DNA of 64,000 nt from Enoplolaimus lenunculus. Its lineage: Eukaryota > Nematoda > Enoplea > Enoplida > Thoracostomopsidae. The position numbers and the translations under genes are program-made. Positions within the stretch are counted from its first letter, which is position 1. Each line of letters starts with the position of its first letter. Below the pieces are notes generated by a model. The model was not told the origin of the DNA, made no database searches, and worked only from the letters and a program-made list of their open reading frames with translations. Below are positions 11,656 to 22,700 of the stretch, in pieces. Where the stretch lies: the NCBI GenBank assembly GCA_030248215.1, contig JASANG010002504.1, forward strand, positions 1 through 64,000, written 5' to 3'.

Positions 11656-12075
11656 GACAGATGTAACCGGACATCCGTTTCCGTTTCCAATAAAACTCGG
11701 TGTCCGTTTCCGTTTCCAATAATGCTCGGTGTTTGTTTCCGTTATAAAATACCAGAAATTCTGTTACTTATATGTTCAAAATTTAGCTAAAAATAACGTA
11801 TCTCGCAATTTGTCATTACAGATTGGTACGCTTCTTTTGTTCGATATCAAGTAAAAGTTATAAAATTCATTTCAAATCTTATGAATTTCGTGTGTCTGCT
11901 ATTTTTCTTTAAACTTTTACAGAACCCGGTGAATAATTGCATGCCTCAATAGTGGTGGTAGAAAAATAAAACATCTTTGAAACTTTTTTACGTCAATATC
12001 CGTTTTCCGTTTCCGTTATCTTTGATCACTATCTGTTTCCGTTTCCGTTACTTCTACTATCCATAGAAAAAATGG
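11656..12075 (+). mobile_element. hAT-like non-autonomous element with CCGTTTCCG repeats, copy 1
   Basis: Several copies of a GGTGTCCGTTTCCGTTTCC motif stand at the left, and CCGTTTCCGTTATCTTTGATCACTATCTG with TTCTACTATCCAT at the right. The same order occurs inverted at about 57750-58137, whose outer end reads GGATATCCGGTTTCACCCTG, a CAGGGTG-type hAT terminus. No transposase is encoded. Confidence 0.55.
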
Positions 12076-12648
12076 TACTATAGGCGAAGATATCCGTAGG
12101 ATGGCCGCCCGCCCCATGCTCTGTTCACAATCAATTGAGACAGCTTTGGAATCCCGGTTCGACCGGTTATTTCTATCAGTTTCAGGTTCAAATTTTTTTA
12201 TTTGAAGCGTACAGAACAGTTTTCAACTCAAAGGTGCGTTGAGTAGAATAACACATACTCCTAAGCCTAAACCTCAGCGCATGGATAATTTTACATAGCA
12301 AGACAAATACGCCTCTTGGCGTCTCGACCTAATTTGCATACTTCGACCGAACTGTGTAATTGGAACTCCGTCTAGTTAGCAAATAGCTTACAACGCCCAG
12401 AAACAACAACTACAATAAATATTAGAGACGGCCTCCAGGCCGTCTCAAAAACAACAATAGAGAAGCAATAGGGCTCTCGCACCCTGGGCCACCAAATCAA
12501 TATCAATTGTTATTCAATATAACCACGCAGGCCTAGGTAAGTTGTATATTGCGGCAAAGCCGCCTTAACCTCAATTTATTTACTCTTTACGCCCTAAAGC
12601 AGCACCTACGTTCTAAGAGACACTAGGTGGAGCCAAAGACTCCTTTAA

Positions 12649-14270
12649 CCCTCAACGGCCCGGCAAAATTTTCACCTTAATCAGCCCAACGGTCTACATA
12701 TGTAGACAACACAACTAGCGTTAGTTTTGGCTTATCTCAGGGTGCTCTCCTCCTTTAACTCTTAGCAGTCAGACTAGTGTTCGCGTGTTCCACCCGCTCC
12801 CCGTCCAGCCTCCCACTCGCTTCCAGTTAAGCACAGTCGTTGCACGTTATGGTGCGATTCATGTGGTCCTTGCACACTCGTTTTCCACATGACGAACAGC
12901 TCAATCTCGTAGATTTGCGACAACTTGTGACCTGACATTTGGTCGGTTTACCAGATGTAGAAGGTTCGTTTCACTTTTGAGGCAGCCCGTAAGCCATAAA
13001 TGAATCCTTTGATTTTGCGTAAATTTTTTCACTACTGTAACGTTGGTCATATTGTCTTGCGCTAGTTGTTCCTACTTTTTTCATGAAAACATTGCGTGAC
13101 TTTTGATATCCGTTCAGTTTCATGACAATGAATGCGTTGTCACGGTACTTAGCAGGTTTCGCCGCATGTACGCTCGCCCCGGTGCATATCCTCTATACCC
13201 GTAGAGCTGTTCATCTACTGTAAGTGATTCGGACGGTATATAATGAAGACGTAAGTTGGACTGAAATAGGTCCCAAACATCTCGTATAGCAGCCATTTTG
13301 TCACTTTTTTGACGCTCCCGGCGAGTCAGTTTGTTGTCGAATGTTACATTTTCCAGCAACTGTTTCATTCTGTTTTTTGACAGCGCGCAGCGGTAAAAGG
13401 GCCTGCTGTCGTTTTTGGTGAATAGTGAAGCCACAGGAGACAAGTTATCGCGATCTGCACCAGCTACGATTACCACCCCAAGCCAAACAATAAACACGCA
13501 CAATGGTAGCGGTGAAAAATTGCGCGCCCGCAGTCGCCTACTAGTGAGTCGCTGAATTGTATGTAAAATGGGCTCGTTTAAATAAACATAAAAAGCTTGT
13601 GACTCAGTTCTAGGGTTTACTGCAGATCCTTCGCGAAATCGCAATATATTTCTAGCTAACACACGGACAGGCGGTGTTGTAGAATGCCACTCAACACCCG
13701 TCGCTGACAAAAACACATTACTTCCACTAGAAGTCTCGTCCATATCGCTCAACTCACTACTAGATGCGTCCGATTGTTTTTGTAATTCACCATCACTATC
13801 TTGCTCATAAATAGCAGCCTCTTCACTACTGCATTGACCTAACTCAACTGATTCTGAGTCGTCATTTGAACTATTGTCGTCCGGTTTGTCATCTTCTGTC
13901 TCTGAATCACTTGGTTCTAATACACGTCGTACGACCTCAGTCAAAGATAATTTATGCAAACCTGACATTTCCCTGACTTTACCTCACCATACAAAACCGT
14001 GTGTAAGAACAAAACGTTCCAATTCTTGTCAAAACTCAAACTATGATCAAATCAACATCTGTCTACATATGTTGACGGTCGGATTATATAGGTATATGAC
14101 TCACTGTACAGCAAACTTTTGTTCCCACAATGCTATAAGTTTTTTATACTACTATAACAGAATAATTATCGATGGAAATTAAACAATAGATTCTTAACTA
14201 TAGCACCTGCCGAACAATCAATTGTCGAACTGGTTATGTCTACATATGTAGACTGTCGGGCCATTGAGGG
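12649..14270 (-). mobile_element. piggyBac-type DNA transposon, internally deleted
   Basis: Terminal inverted repeats CCCTCAACGGCCCG and CCCTCAATGGCCCG (one mismatch) are flanked by TTAA at 12645-12648 and 14271-14274, the piggyBac target. The 16-bp palindrome GTCTACATATGTAGAC sits 43 bp inside the left end (12692-12707) and 17 bp inside the right end (14238-14253), matching the asymmetric subterminal repeats of piggyBac. At 1.6 kb it is shorter than autonomous members, and its transposase gene is interrupted. It inserted into a terminal domain of repeat family R and is therefore younger than it. Confidence 0.93.
12827..13968 (-). pseudogene. piggyBac transposase remnant
   Basis: From ATG 13968-13966 a 282-codon frame covers the acidic N-terminus (Ser/Asp/Glu-rich, residues ~15-85) and the start of the transposase domain, including VDEQLYGYRGYAPGRAYMRR, which holds the first catalytic Asp. 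Just beyond, the family KPAKY motif is present but in another frame, so there is a small frameshift near 13150. KPAKY runs straight into NAFIVMKLNGYQKS, normally near the C-terminus, so the core with the other catalytic Asp residues is deleted. The C-terminal cysteine-rich domain (about 12965-12830: CQVTSC, CSSCGKRVCKDH, TCNDCA) then follows. The remnant cannot be catalytic. Confidence 0.88.
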
Positions 14271-14369
14271 TTAAGGTATGGTTTTGCGTTTTTTAATTTA
14301 TACATTAGTTTTTTAGTTTGAAATGTGATTGAGAGTGTACAGCCACCTACATCGCGCTTTTGGCACAAA

Positions 14370-15117
14370 TGTCCACCTTTGCTGCTGTTGCTGTTGTTGC
14401 TCCAACTGTGGACTTTCCCGTATTTGTTGACGCACGTTTTCCGTCTGTCGTCGGTAATAAAAGCATCGACCATCTCCAATCCAAGATTGATCCACCTGCC
14501 CACTAACCCCTACAAAATACTGCTTGCCTAAAAATTGACATAGCTGTGTTCGTACCGTAACTTCAACGAGCGAGTTCAAGGACGCCCACTGTGTCGTCAT
14601 TTAACCGCTCACCGTATCCGGTATGACTGGTGTCCGTTTAGACGCAGCTCCATATACGCGATTCGCCTATCGCAGTCCCATCCGACTTTCGACCGGCCCT
14701 GCAGTCCGTCGTACATACCCTTGTCCTGGGGTGTAGGAGTAGCGCATCTATACTGAAAGTACTCTCTACGCTATCTCGGCACAAACCTCCACTTCACTTT
14801 GGCTGAAGGACTTCGTACCTGCACATAGCACATACTCTGGTGCCGGTGGTTGCTCTCCGCTTACCTTCTGTACAGGATTTGGCTGTACTTTTCTCGGCTT
14901 CAATTGTTCCAACTGCTTCCAAAGTTCCTCCATTGTCCTCGTTGTTTGCCGCACAGTATTACCATTTGATGCTTTTTCAATACTAGGAGCATCACTTTCT
15001 CCGTTGCCTTATCCAACTTCTCTGCTATAACCGGACGTTTCGTATCGTTCTCTTTCACCCTGCTTTCTGCCTGCTTCACTAACTGTTCCGCTTCCATCAC
15101 GTGTTCACTCGATTTTA
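14370..15117 (-). other. ORF-like core between family-R terminal domains
   Basis: On the - strand an ATG directly follows the terminal domain and opens a charged, coiled-coil-like stretch (MEAEQLVKQAESRVKENDTK). Further on, a Gln-rich stretch ends near the second terminal domain. The reading frame is not continuous. It has no reverse transcriptase, protease or zinc-knuckle motif that I can see, so a gag-like origin is only a guess. Confidence 0.35.
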
Positions 15118-15532
15118 TACTTCTTACGCCCTAAAGCAGCGCCTAAGCGTAACTTAAGTTCTAAGAAAGGGTATGTGGAGTCAAGGACTCCCTTAAGATG
15201 TGGTTTTGGGTTTGGTTTTCGTTTATAGTTCAGTTTTTAATTTGAAATATTATTGAGAGTGGCACAGCCACCTACAGTCACCCTCGCCACATGAACTTCT
15301 GCAAATCTACAACTTTCTCGTTGACTCAAACAAAGTAGCCAAAATAACCGTGTAATCGAATTACGAGCGATGATCACGTGTGGTATATTGGATCCTCATT
15401 TTTCTATCAAACTGGAACACATACCATAAAAATATTTGTGGTGCTGGTGATCGGATTTTGTTTTTGTCGCAGTGAGTTGTCGAGGTTTCAGAAAAATTTT
15501 CTAAATTTTCAAATATAATGCGCGTATCGAAT

Positions 15533-15720
15533 GTTAACCAACGTTACTTTGAGGGGCGTGAAGATGCGGAAGCATATTCCAGAGCCTAGCCGTAAGCCAA
15601 AGCCTAAGAAGTCAATAGTAAAATATAGTCTAAAGCTCAAGTTTACTCTATTGCAGTCCCGTAGAAAAACGTTCAAACCCTGATCTGCACATGGGCCCAA
15701 AAGAGGACGATGACACACAA
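15533..15720 (+). mobile_element. TAAGCC-hexamer MITE
   Basis: Contains variants of AAGCATATTCC, a run of TAAGCC-like hexamers, then AGTCTAAAGCTCAAGTTTAC, CTATTGCAGTCCCGTAGAAAAACG and a terminal ACATGGGCCC. It is the same order as at 16083-16250, 19227-19400, 44295-44447 and 48265-48440. An inverted relative lies at about 15835-15955. Non-coding. Confidence 0.65.
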
Positions 15721-15954
15721 AAGTTTTTGAATGTGCATTGCAAAACTTAATACAGGATGACAGAGATTGTGGAAAATGAAATTTACTTACTCCGTGGAAT
15801 TTTAGCTTCTTACCGTAGTACTTCCGGTTTGATTTATTGGCCCAGTATTCATTGCAAAGACATAGTTTTTTCCGCGGGACTGCAATAGTATGAGTTTAAC
15901 CTTTGGCCTATAATTATTGCTTAGGCTAGGCCTCAGCATAGTTGCAGGCAGGGT

Positions 15955-16055
15955 TGTTGGCCGGAAAAAAATTACAGGAAAAATATGGTTTTTTCCATTT
16001 TTTCCCATTTTTTTCCGAGGGGGGTGGAAAAAATGGAAAAACATGGAAAAATATT
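15955..16055. mobile_element. hAT-like MITE end
   Basis: CAGGGTTGTTGGCCGGAAAA begins here, followed by an inverted pair TTTTTTCCATTTTTTCCC / GGAAAAAATGGAAAAACATGG. The CAGGGTTG...GGAAAA signature is typical of short hAT derivatives. The matching outer right end is not apparent. Confidence 0.4.
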
Positions 16056-16082
16056 AAACGATTCTTAGCAATAATTTGCAAC

Positions 16083-16250
16083 TAACCGGAACAGTGGTAT
16101 AAACATATTCCTAAGGCTAAGTCTAAGCCTAAGGGTAAGCCTAACCGTATGGATGAGCCTATTCCTACGCCTACGCGTAAACCTAAGCCTAACTGACTCT
16201 GTTATAGCCCCTCCGGAAAACGTTCCGACCCTGTTCTATACATGGGATAA
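16083..16250 (+). mobile_element. TAAGCC-hexamer MITE
   Basis: TGGTATAAACATATTCC, then about a dozen CCTAAG/CCTAAC-type hexamers, then TCCGGAAAACGTTCCGACCC and TATACATGGG. The right end matches the family terminus; the left terminus is lost or merged with neighbouring repeat sequence. Confidence 0.65.
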
Positions 16251-16259
16251 AATAACGTT

Positions 16260-19226
16260 TTCAGATGACATGTAATTAATGTACATGCAACACATTAAGT
16301 GATCGTGTGTATATGTTCACCAGGACACATTGTATATCTGAAAAAAGCGAAAATTGCAGCATATGAATATATAACTAAATTTCGAGATTAAATGTAAAAC
16401 CACAAATGCATCTTGTTCGGTTCCCTCACCAGGTTTCGTCGACAGTGGGGCCAAAGTCAGGGCGCTCAAAATCGAAAGTTTGCTTTTACCGTATGATTTA
16501 ACACAAGAATACGTCAACGGTTCCACCTGGCTTTGCTCGCGAGGTTGCAGCAATTGAGAGGCTTTGATGTCAGAAAAAATCAAAAAGTGTCTTGGGATTT
16601 AACATATACTTACAAAATGTTTAGCTCGCTACACTCATGAGTTTCTAATGTTCTGATGACATCCTCCGATTATTCCACACCAAAACTTAAATTTTTAAAA
16701 AATTCGAATTTTATGGTCCCAAATTCCTCCGTCGGACTCAGAATTTTCTTGTCGAAAAATTTTACAAATTATATACCATTTGACACAGGTTGCGGAGCTG
16801 AGACCAGTATTGTTAAATGTTTCCCAATCAGACGTCTGGCTAACGAATAGTGATATATAATTTGTCCAACTTATTGAAAAAAAATTTTGGGTTCTAAGGG
16901 GCTGAACTATTGTCCTAGAAAATCGAATTTTTTAAAATTTCAGATTTGGGCATGGAATGATCAGGGGATGTCATCAGAAGCTCAAAAAAGCAAAAAGTTT
17001 CAAAATGCAAACATTTTTGGGCAAACGCCGGCTAAGCATGGGATAACTGCTTGTAACAATGGTACAGTATAGATGGTCGGTACTCCAAGGAACGCCTTCC
17101 AATACTGCCTGTTACCTAAGCACTTACTACTCAACTGTTCACTGATTCTCCAAAAACCTCAATTAGCTTTGGCACGCTTGCCCAAAATATTCAAACTGCC
17201 CACACTTAACCCACAGCAGTGTTGTAACTACTTTCAAATAAACACGATACCCAAAGGCAATTAGAATACTCGGATGCCGGTCAGGACTATCACACCACTA
17301 ACTACTTTCCGTAGCACTAAAACTTAGTTCCAAAATATTCCCGCTACAGGCAGGTAAGCGTACGACTAGGATGTCATTCGTGATTTGCGCGCAGTTTTCT
17401 ATTAGTACTCAGTAATACCTCTACTTCAGTTCCCTAGGATCTGTTAAAACAACGAAAAAATATCTACCTACAAAAAACCACAAAAAACATCGAACACCGG
17501 GAACAATAACACTAGCCCGTAGCATCACAGCTTCTCAACTGAGTCCCCTAAACAACTAGCAGCACTAGGCTGAAAAACCACAACTGACATACTTTAAGCT
17601 TGAAGCCACTTTTATACTCATAATTTGAAAGGTTACTTTAATTCAAGTAATTCAAATACATTTTTAAAAATATTACACTAATTAAGAAGAAACATAACGT
17701 TTGAGGATTTCTAAATTAATTTAATAAAAAGGAGAAAAATTTTTAAAAAAAAGAAAAAAATGGTTTAATCGCAGAATTATAAAACTTTTAGTTCAAAGAA
17801 TTGTTCATCCGTAAAAACTGATAAAGGGGTAGTGCTCATCTATATTTTAAGAAACAGAAATATAATTTATTTTGAAACAAAGTATAGAAAACTCACAAGC
17901 TGTGTCCCCTTTACGTCAAAATTATCGACAATGCAAGTGCGCAAATAATTTACACCTTATGTCATAATACGTTGAAAAGAACTGCCAGAAATTCCTGTAT
18001 ATGTATTGATATGATTTTACGTGCAAGTTGTTTATTGCGCACTGTATGCATTTTTTTCAACCTCGTGCCAACAGCACAAAAGCACCCAGCTTATACATGA
18101 ATATGCATATATCTGTGAAACAACAAATAAACAGCAGCAAACAACAACAATGACAACAACAACCGTGCGCATTCTTTTAACACTGCACCAGTACACACGC
18201 ATTAATTACATGCACACATTCATATGCATCAATATATAAGTAATATATGATATGAACACATACATAAAATAGGTATATTATGTATATAGACATTAACCTC
18301 CCTTGTTGTCTTAAATTTAATATTTCATAAATATAAGACAAACATTTCTGAAATATAGACAAATATGTCTGAAATATTAAAACACAGAGATTAGCCATAA
18401 AACCGAATCCAAAATTGAGGACCATAGCTCAACCCAATGCCCTAATTTTACAACCTAAAATACGCCCAAGGCGTAAACTTAGGTTGGGTGGAGCCTGAGC
18501 TCAATCTGAAATATCTTTGAAATTCGATTGTTTATATGCTCTTTTAAGAATATAAACGGCACAACTTTTTACATATATATAAAAATCTGAAAATTAATTC
18601 TTGAAAAAGACTACTATTCTTGAAAGAAAGAAATTGGTGTCTTATAAATTGGCAAAAGCATTTTCGTGAATATCAGACATTATGGTTTAACCAGTAAAGA
18701 ACCAATTTGCGAGCGTCAACGGCCATTAATGTCTGGAATGCAAGACGTATACTTGTCTTAAAATTTTAAGAAAGTAGAAGTCTTGAAATTTTAAAACTAT
18801 TTATTTTGTGTGTGTATAGGGCTCTCTTTTCAGTTTTAAGAACTATGCCGGTACTTTTCCTATTCGGTCCTTGTTAGTCCGGTTAGCAAGCTCTGTAGAA
18901 TTTAGCCGTTAGCCTGACATGTACTACATTGTTTTAAACAGCATCATGCGCGGTGGTATGTGGTATGAGCGCCAAAATCGCAGTCAGCACGTCAGTTCGG
19001 GAAGTATAATCTTATGTCAAAGTAGTTTTTAACCTCAATCATAGTTGTGTCCTCTGCTAAAAGTGTTTTACTTGTTCCAGAAATTCGGGATTGATACCTT
19101 CACTCTACTCCTAACCACTGCATACGTTTCTGATGATCACAAAGTAATAAGTACTCCAAACAAATTACATCTTGGCCTTTAGTTAAACAAAAAGCCTTTA
19201 ATAAAACCGATTTTTTATAAACAAGG
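16260..19226. other. Intergenic, repeat-rich, no recognised gene
   Basis: Open frames at 16317-17264 and 18021-18425 are short, lack paired splice sites and show no family motif. The stretch holds AT-rich simple sequence (about 17640-17770), CAA-rich sequence near 18120-18160 and a possible degraded copy of the 246-bp MITE (about 18560-18815). I see no further feature. Confidence 0.4.
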
Positions 19227-19400
19227 GGCCCATGTATAGAAGAGGGTCGGAACAGTAGTATAAGCATATTCCTAAGCCTAGCCTATTAGCCTAAGCCGAA
19301 GCCTAAGCCTAAGCTTAAGCTAAAATATTAGTATAAAGCTTAAACTGATACTATTGCAGCCCCATCGGAAAGCGATCCGGCACTGTTTTAAACATGGGCC
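19227..19400 (+). mobile_element. TAAGCC-hexamer MITE with both ends
   Basis: This copy shows both termini: GGCCCATGTATAGAAGAGGG on the left and the inverted form ending AACATGGGCC on the right. Between them lie AGTATAAGCATATTCC, a tract of CCTAAG-type hexamers, and TAAAGCTTAAACTGATAC. It defines the family as a ~175-bp inverted-repeat element. It lies 330 bp upstream of the RPN2 5' splice acceptor. Confidence 0.8.
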
Positions 19401-19730
19401 AAACAAGGCAATCATTCCGGCATATTTTTCTTGACGAATGGATCAATGATAGGAAATACTTAGCTAGCTTTTATTTGCAAATTGTGTTTTTAGAGAAGTA
19501 ACCTGGGAAATTGTAATATGTTGGTTTCTTGAGTTAGTTGGAGACAAGTATATAAGCACAAGATAGCTGGCGGAAGAGGTTAGAAAAAGAGAAGTTTACG
19601 TAATAGAGCTTCTGTTTTATTTAGCAATAGAAGCCCTGGTACCTTACTTTCTTTTTGTCAACTGGTTTGATTGTTTTGCATTTTGTTTAGCAAGATATAT
19701 AATAGGTCTAAACCATTGGGATTTTTAAAT

Positions 19731-22700
19731 ATGGAGTTTCGTGGTAAAGTCACAACGGTGGCTTTTGTATTATTGCTGTCCTCAAGCGCCTACGCTAGTA
19801 TCGTTTCGTATCTCACAGACCGTGACTTAGATTCACTGCGTAAAGTATTCGAAAGTGCCATTTCAAAGCCTAAAGATGTTGCTGCGTTGTATTATGGTTT
19901 AGCTGGTTTAAAACTGCTGAACACAAAAGTACCTGATCCCACGGTAAGATTTATTTAAATTTAACTGGCTTAAACCTGCCGAACACAAAAGTACCTGATC
20001 CCACGGAAAGAATTTCTTACGATTGTTTGTTTGTTAAATGGACTTTTAGTTTCAAGAAACTTTGCCAGCAGTGTATTGAAGTTTTGCTTAGTTTTTAAAA
20101 TAAGGTTGTAGCTGTTGTGGTAATATAAATATTTTCACCTTACTAATGAAGGAAATAAAGAAAGAACGAAAGAAATTTATTTAAACATTGACATATATTT
20201 AAGCATGTACAGAACAACAAAAGAGTACAATAAACAGTGGTAATTTTAACTTGCAATAAAATAGACTTTCCACCATGCTGTATCTTCTTTCAAAAACTTA
20301 GCCAGAATATGTGCGTTTGAAAACAAACTTCCAAAATAAATTCAGTGATGATGCGCATACAATTCATCGGGTAAGCAGTTCCCTATTTTAACTATACGAA
20401 AGCTAAACGAATTTAGAACCTCATGTGTCCGAGTGCTTTTTGGGCACAACTTGTAACTATTTCCTCTATACAAACACTAAGCGCGTACTTAAAAAATTAT
20501 TCAAACTGCAACTGAACGGAACCATTTATTGTTTTAAACACCATTATCAAGTCAAAGATTATTATGCTTAATTCTAATGGCTCTAGGTTGGTGGCTATAA
20601 GTCAATCAGGAACATTTAATAGAGACCAAATAAAATTTGCGTACTCCAAAATTGGTCTTACATGGCTAATAAAAATTAGTTCATAAGTTATTTTCCTACT
20701 TGTGAATGTCCGGATAATAATGCAAATTTTTTGTGATGCTTCTTTCATTTCACTGGTTAGAAAGAGACAAAAGCATGTTTTTGTGATATAAGGATACCCA
20801 AATGTTTTATGAGTAACCGAGGGAATTACTCTTTCTCCGAAGCAATATGTATCTAGAACCAGATCTTTACGTTGGTGTAATCTTACTGCAGCGCAGTTTT
20901 ACATAAATATTTAGCTGCCATATCTTACACCATTTAGAAAAAGATGAAAGATTTCTTTGTAACTTTAAGTCAAAATCAGGAGCCACAGCCGCTGGTAAGA
21001 AAAGTTTTGCATCTGAATAAAGCTTACAATTGGTGAAAGTTAGTGATTCAGACAAATCATTTATAAATATCACTAATAGTAGTGGACCTAAGACGGAACC
21101 TTGCGGTACTCCACTTTATACCTTTTTTTGTGTAGATAAACTATTGTTTATCTTAACTCTGGTAGCGATTTGTTAAAAACGCGGTTAAAAACTATAGTTC
21201 ACATGACTTACAGAATCGAATGCTTTCTGAAAATCAATAAAAATTATATACATTAACATTATAATCTTGTTGAAAGACATTCATCCAGTGTGTAACACAT
21301 TCTAATAACTTAACACATTCTAATAACTCTGGCAAAGTCGTTTTTTCTTAAAATCCATGTTGTTCACAACTAATGAGATAATTTTCCTGTAAATATTTGC
21401 TAATTACTTCTTTAACAGAGATTTCCATAATTTAACAAGTGAAAGAAGTTAGTGAAATCGGCCTATAATTAGATGGTTTGTTAGGATCACCCATACCCTT
21501 GTAAATAGGAATAACATTTGCACGAAGCCAGTTTTCAGGAAAAATTCCTCTGTCAAAAATTTTATTAAATAAGGTGCACAAAGGATTTACCAAAACGTTT
21601 GAATGCTTTTAAACTAATGTAGAAGGAATCCCATCTGGCCCTCGGAAATAACTCTGATTACTTTTGGATATCACCCTATTAACCATATCTGCTTCAAAAC
21701 TTATGTGATCAATAGGATTGACACATCTCTGGTTAAATTCCGGTTCATTTCCATCATCATTACAAAAACTCTAAAGAAAGATGCACGAAGACATTCTTCT
21801 TTCAAAGCATCATCTATTATGACAGTACCAGATCCGCACGGTTCTAAGTCTAGAATACCGTCTCTGCGTTTCTGTGCTTTCCTAATGCAATTATGCAAAG
21901 ATTTATTACTTGAAAAATTTGCTATTTTTTAACTTGAAAGCAGCCTTATCACGATTAAACAAATAATGGAGTTTGTTATCCCAAAAACGCAAATGGTACT
22001 TGAAGTAACAAATTTATTGCTGCGGCTATTTTGTCGGAGTTTTAAATCTATTACTTAAAAATGGGCTTTATAAGTTATATCAGCTAAAAATGCAGCAAAT
22101 GTTACAAGAAATATAAACTTCAGGACATTTATGGTGTATATTGTGTAACTTTTTTTAGTTTGTTTTAAACTTACAAACGGTGTTTGTACGTATTTCAGAG
22201 TTTTTGCAAGTTTGTTCAAACACACGTGGACGAAACAAATTTTGAATCGCTTTTTGTGGCAATCGGGGCTGCTCACTATCTTGATGGGTGCAAGGTAAAA
22301 TTTTAATGATAGCTGTAAAATTTCGTTGATCATATTCTTCGTGGCAGTTGTAACACGCAATTGGTATTGTTGTTTGCGTTGGGAATTTTCTACATATATT
22401 TTAAACATTTTGCATTTCGTATGACTAGTTTTGTTGCTGCTTTACAATTTCGGAATTTACTTGATCTGTTTTTAGCTCACTAACGCGGATAAAATTGGAG
22501 CTAAACTGAAAGAAGCTGTTTCCTCGTCTGAAGCACACAGCCCGCAAACGCTGGGATATATCCTCGCTGCGACTAACTTCTTAGGAGTTAAAGGTTGGTT
22601 TCATAGCTTTTGATAAATGAATGCAACAACAGTCTAACTTGAAGTGACGTGTTACATCATCATTTTTACCGTTAATATCGATTAGGTTGCTCTATCATTT

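Larger units (their letters stand above)
12290..15282 (-). mobile_element. Composite repeat: two family-R terminal domains around an ORF-like core, with nested piggyBac
   Basis: Read on the - strand, a ~165-bp family-R terminal domain (15282-15118) is followed by an internal region (about 15117-14362), then a second terminal domain (14361-14271 continuing 12644-12577) that is split by the piggyBac element. Beyond it, 12576-12290 matches the body of repeat copy R1. This is the layout of a small LTR-flanked retroelement (TRIM-like), but no polymerase is present and I saw no flanking target duplication. Treat it as an old, broken element. Confidence 0.5.

Noticed and set aside
14766-15100. Short minus-strand frames between family-R terminal domains as host genes
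   Set aside because: They are bounded by repeated terminal domains and the frame is not continuous; better seen as the core of an old element.
20302-20370. Apparent exon with TTAG acceptor and GTAAGC donor in RPN2 intron 1
   Set aside because: It does not match ribophorin II, and the true second exon (22199-22294) joins in phase. The stretch is the antisense of the LINE 3' part.
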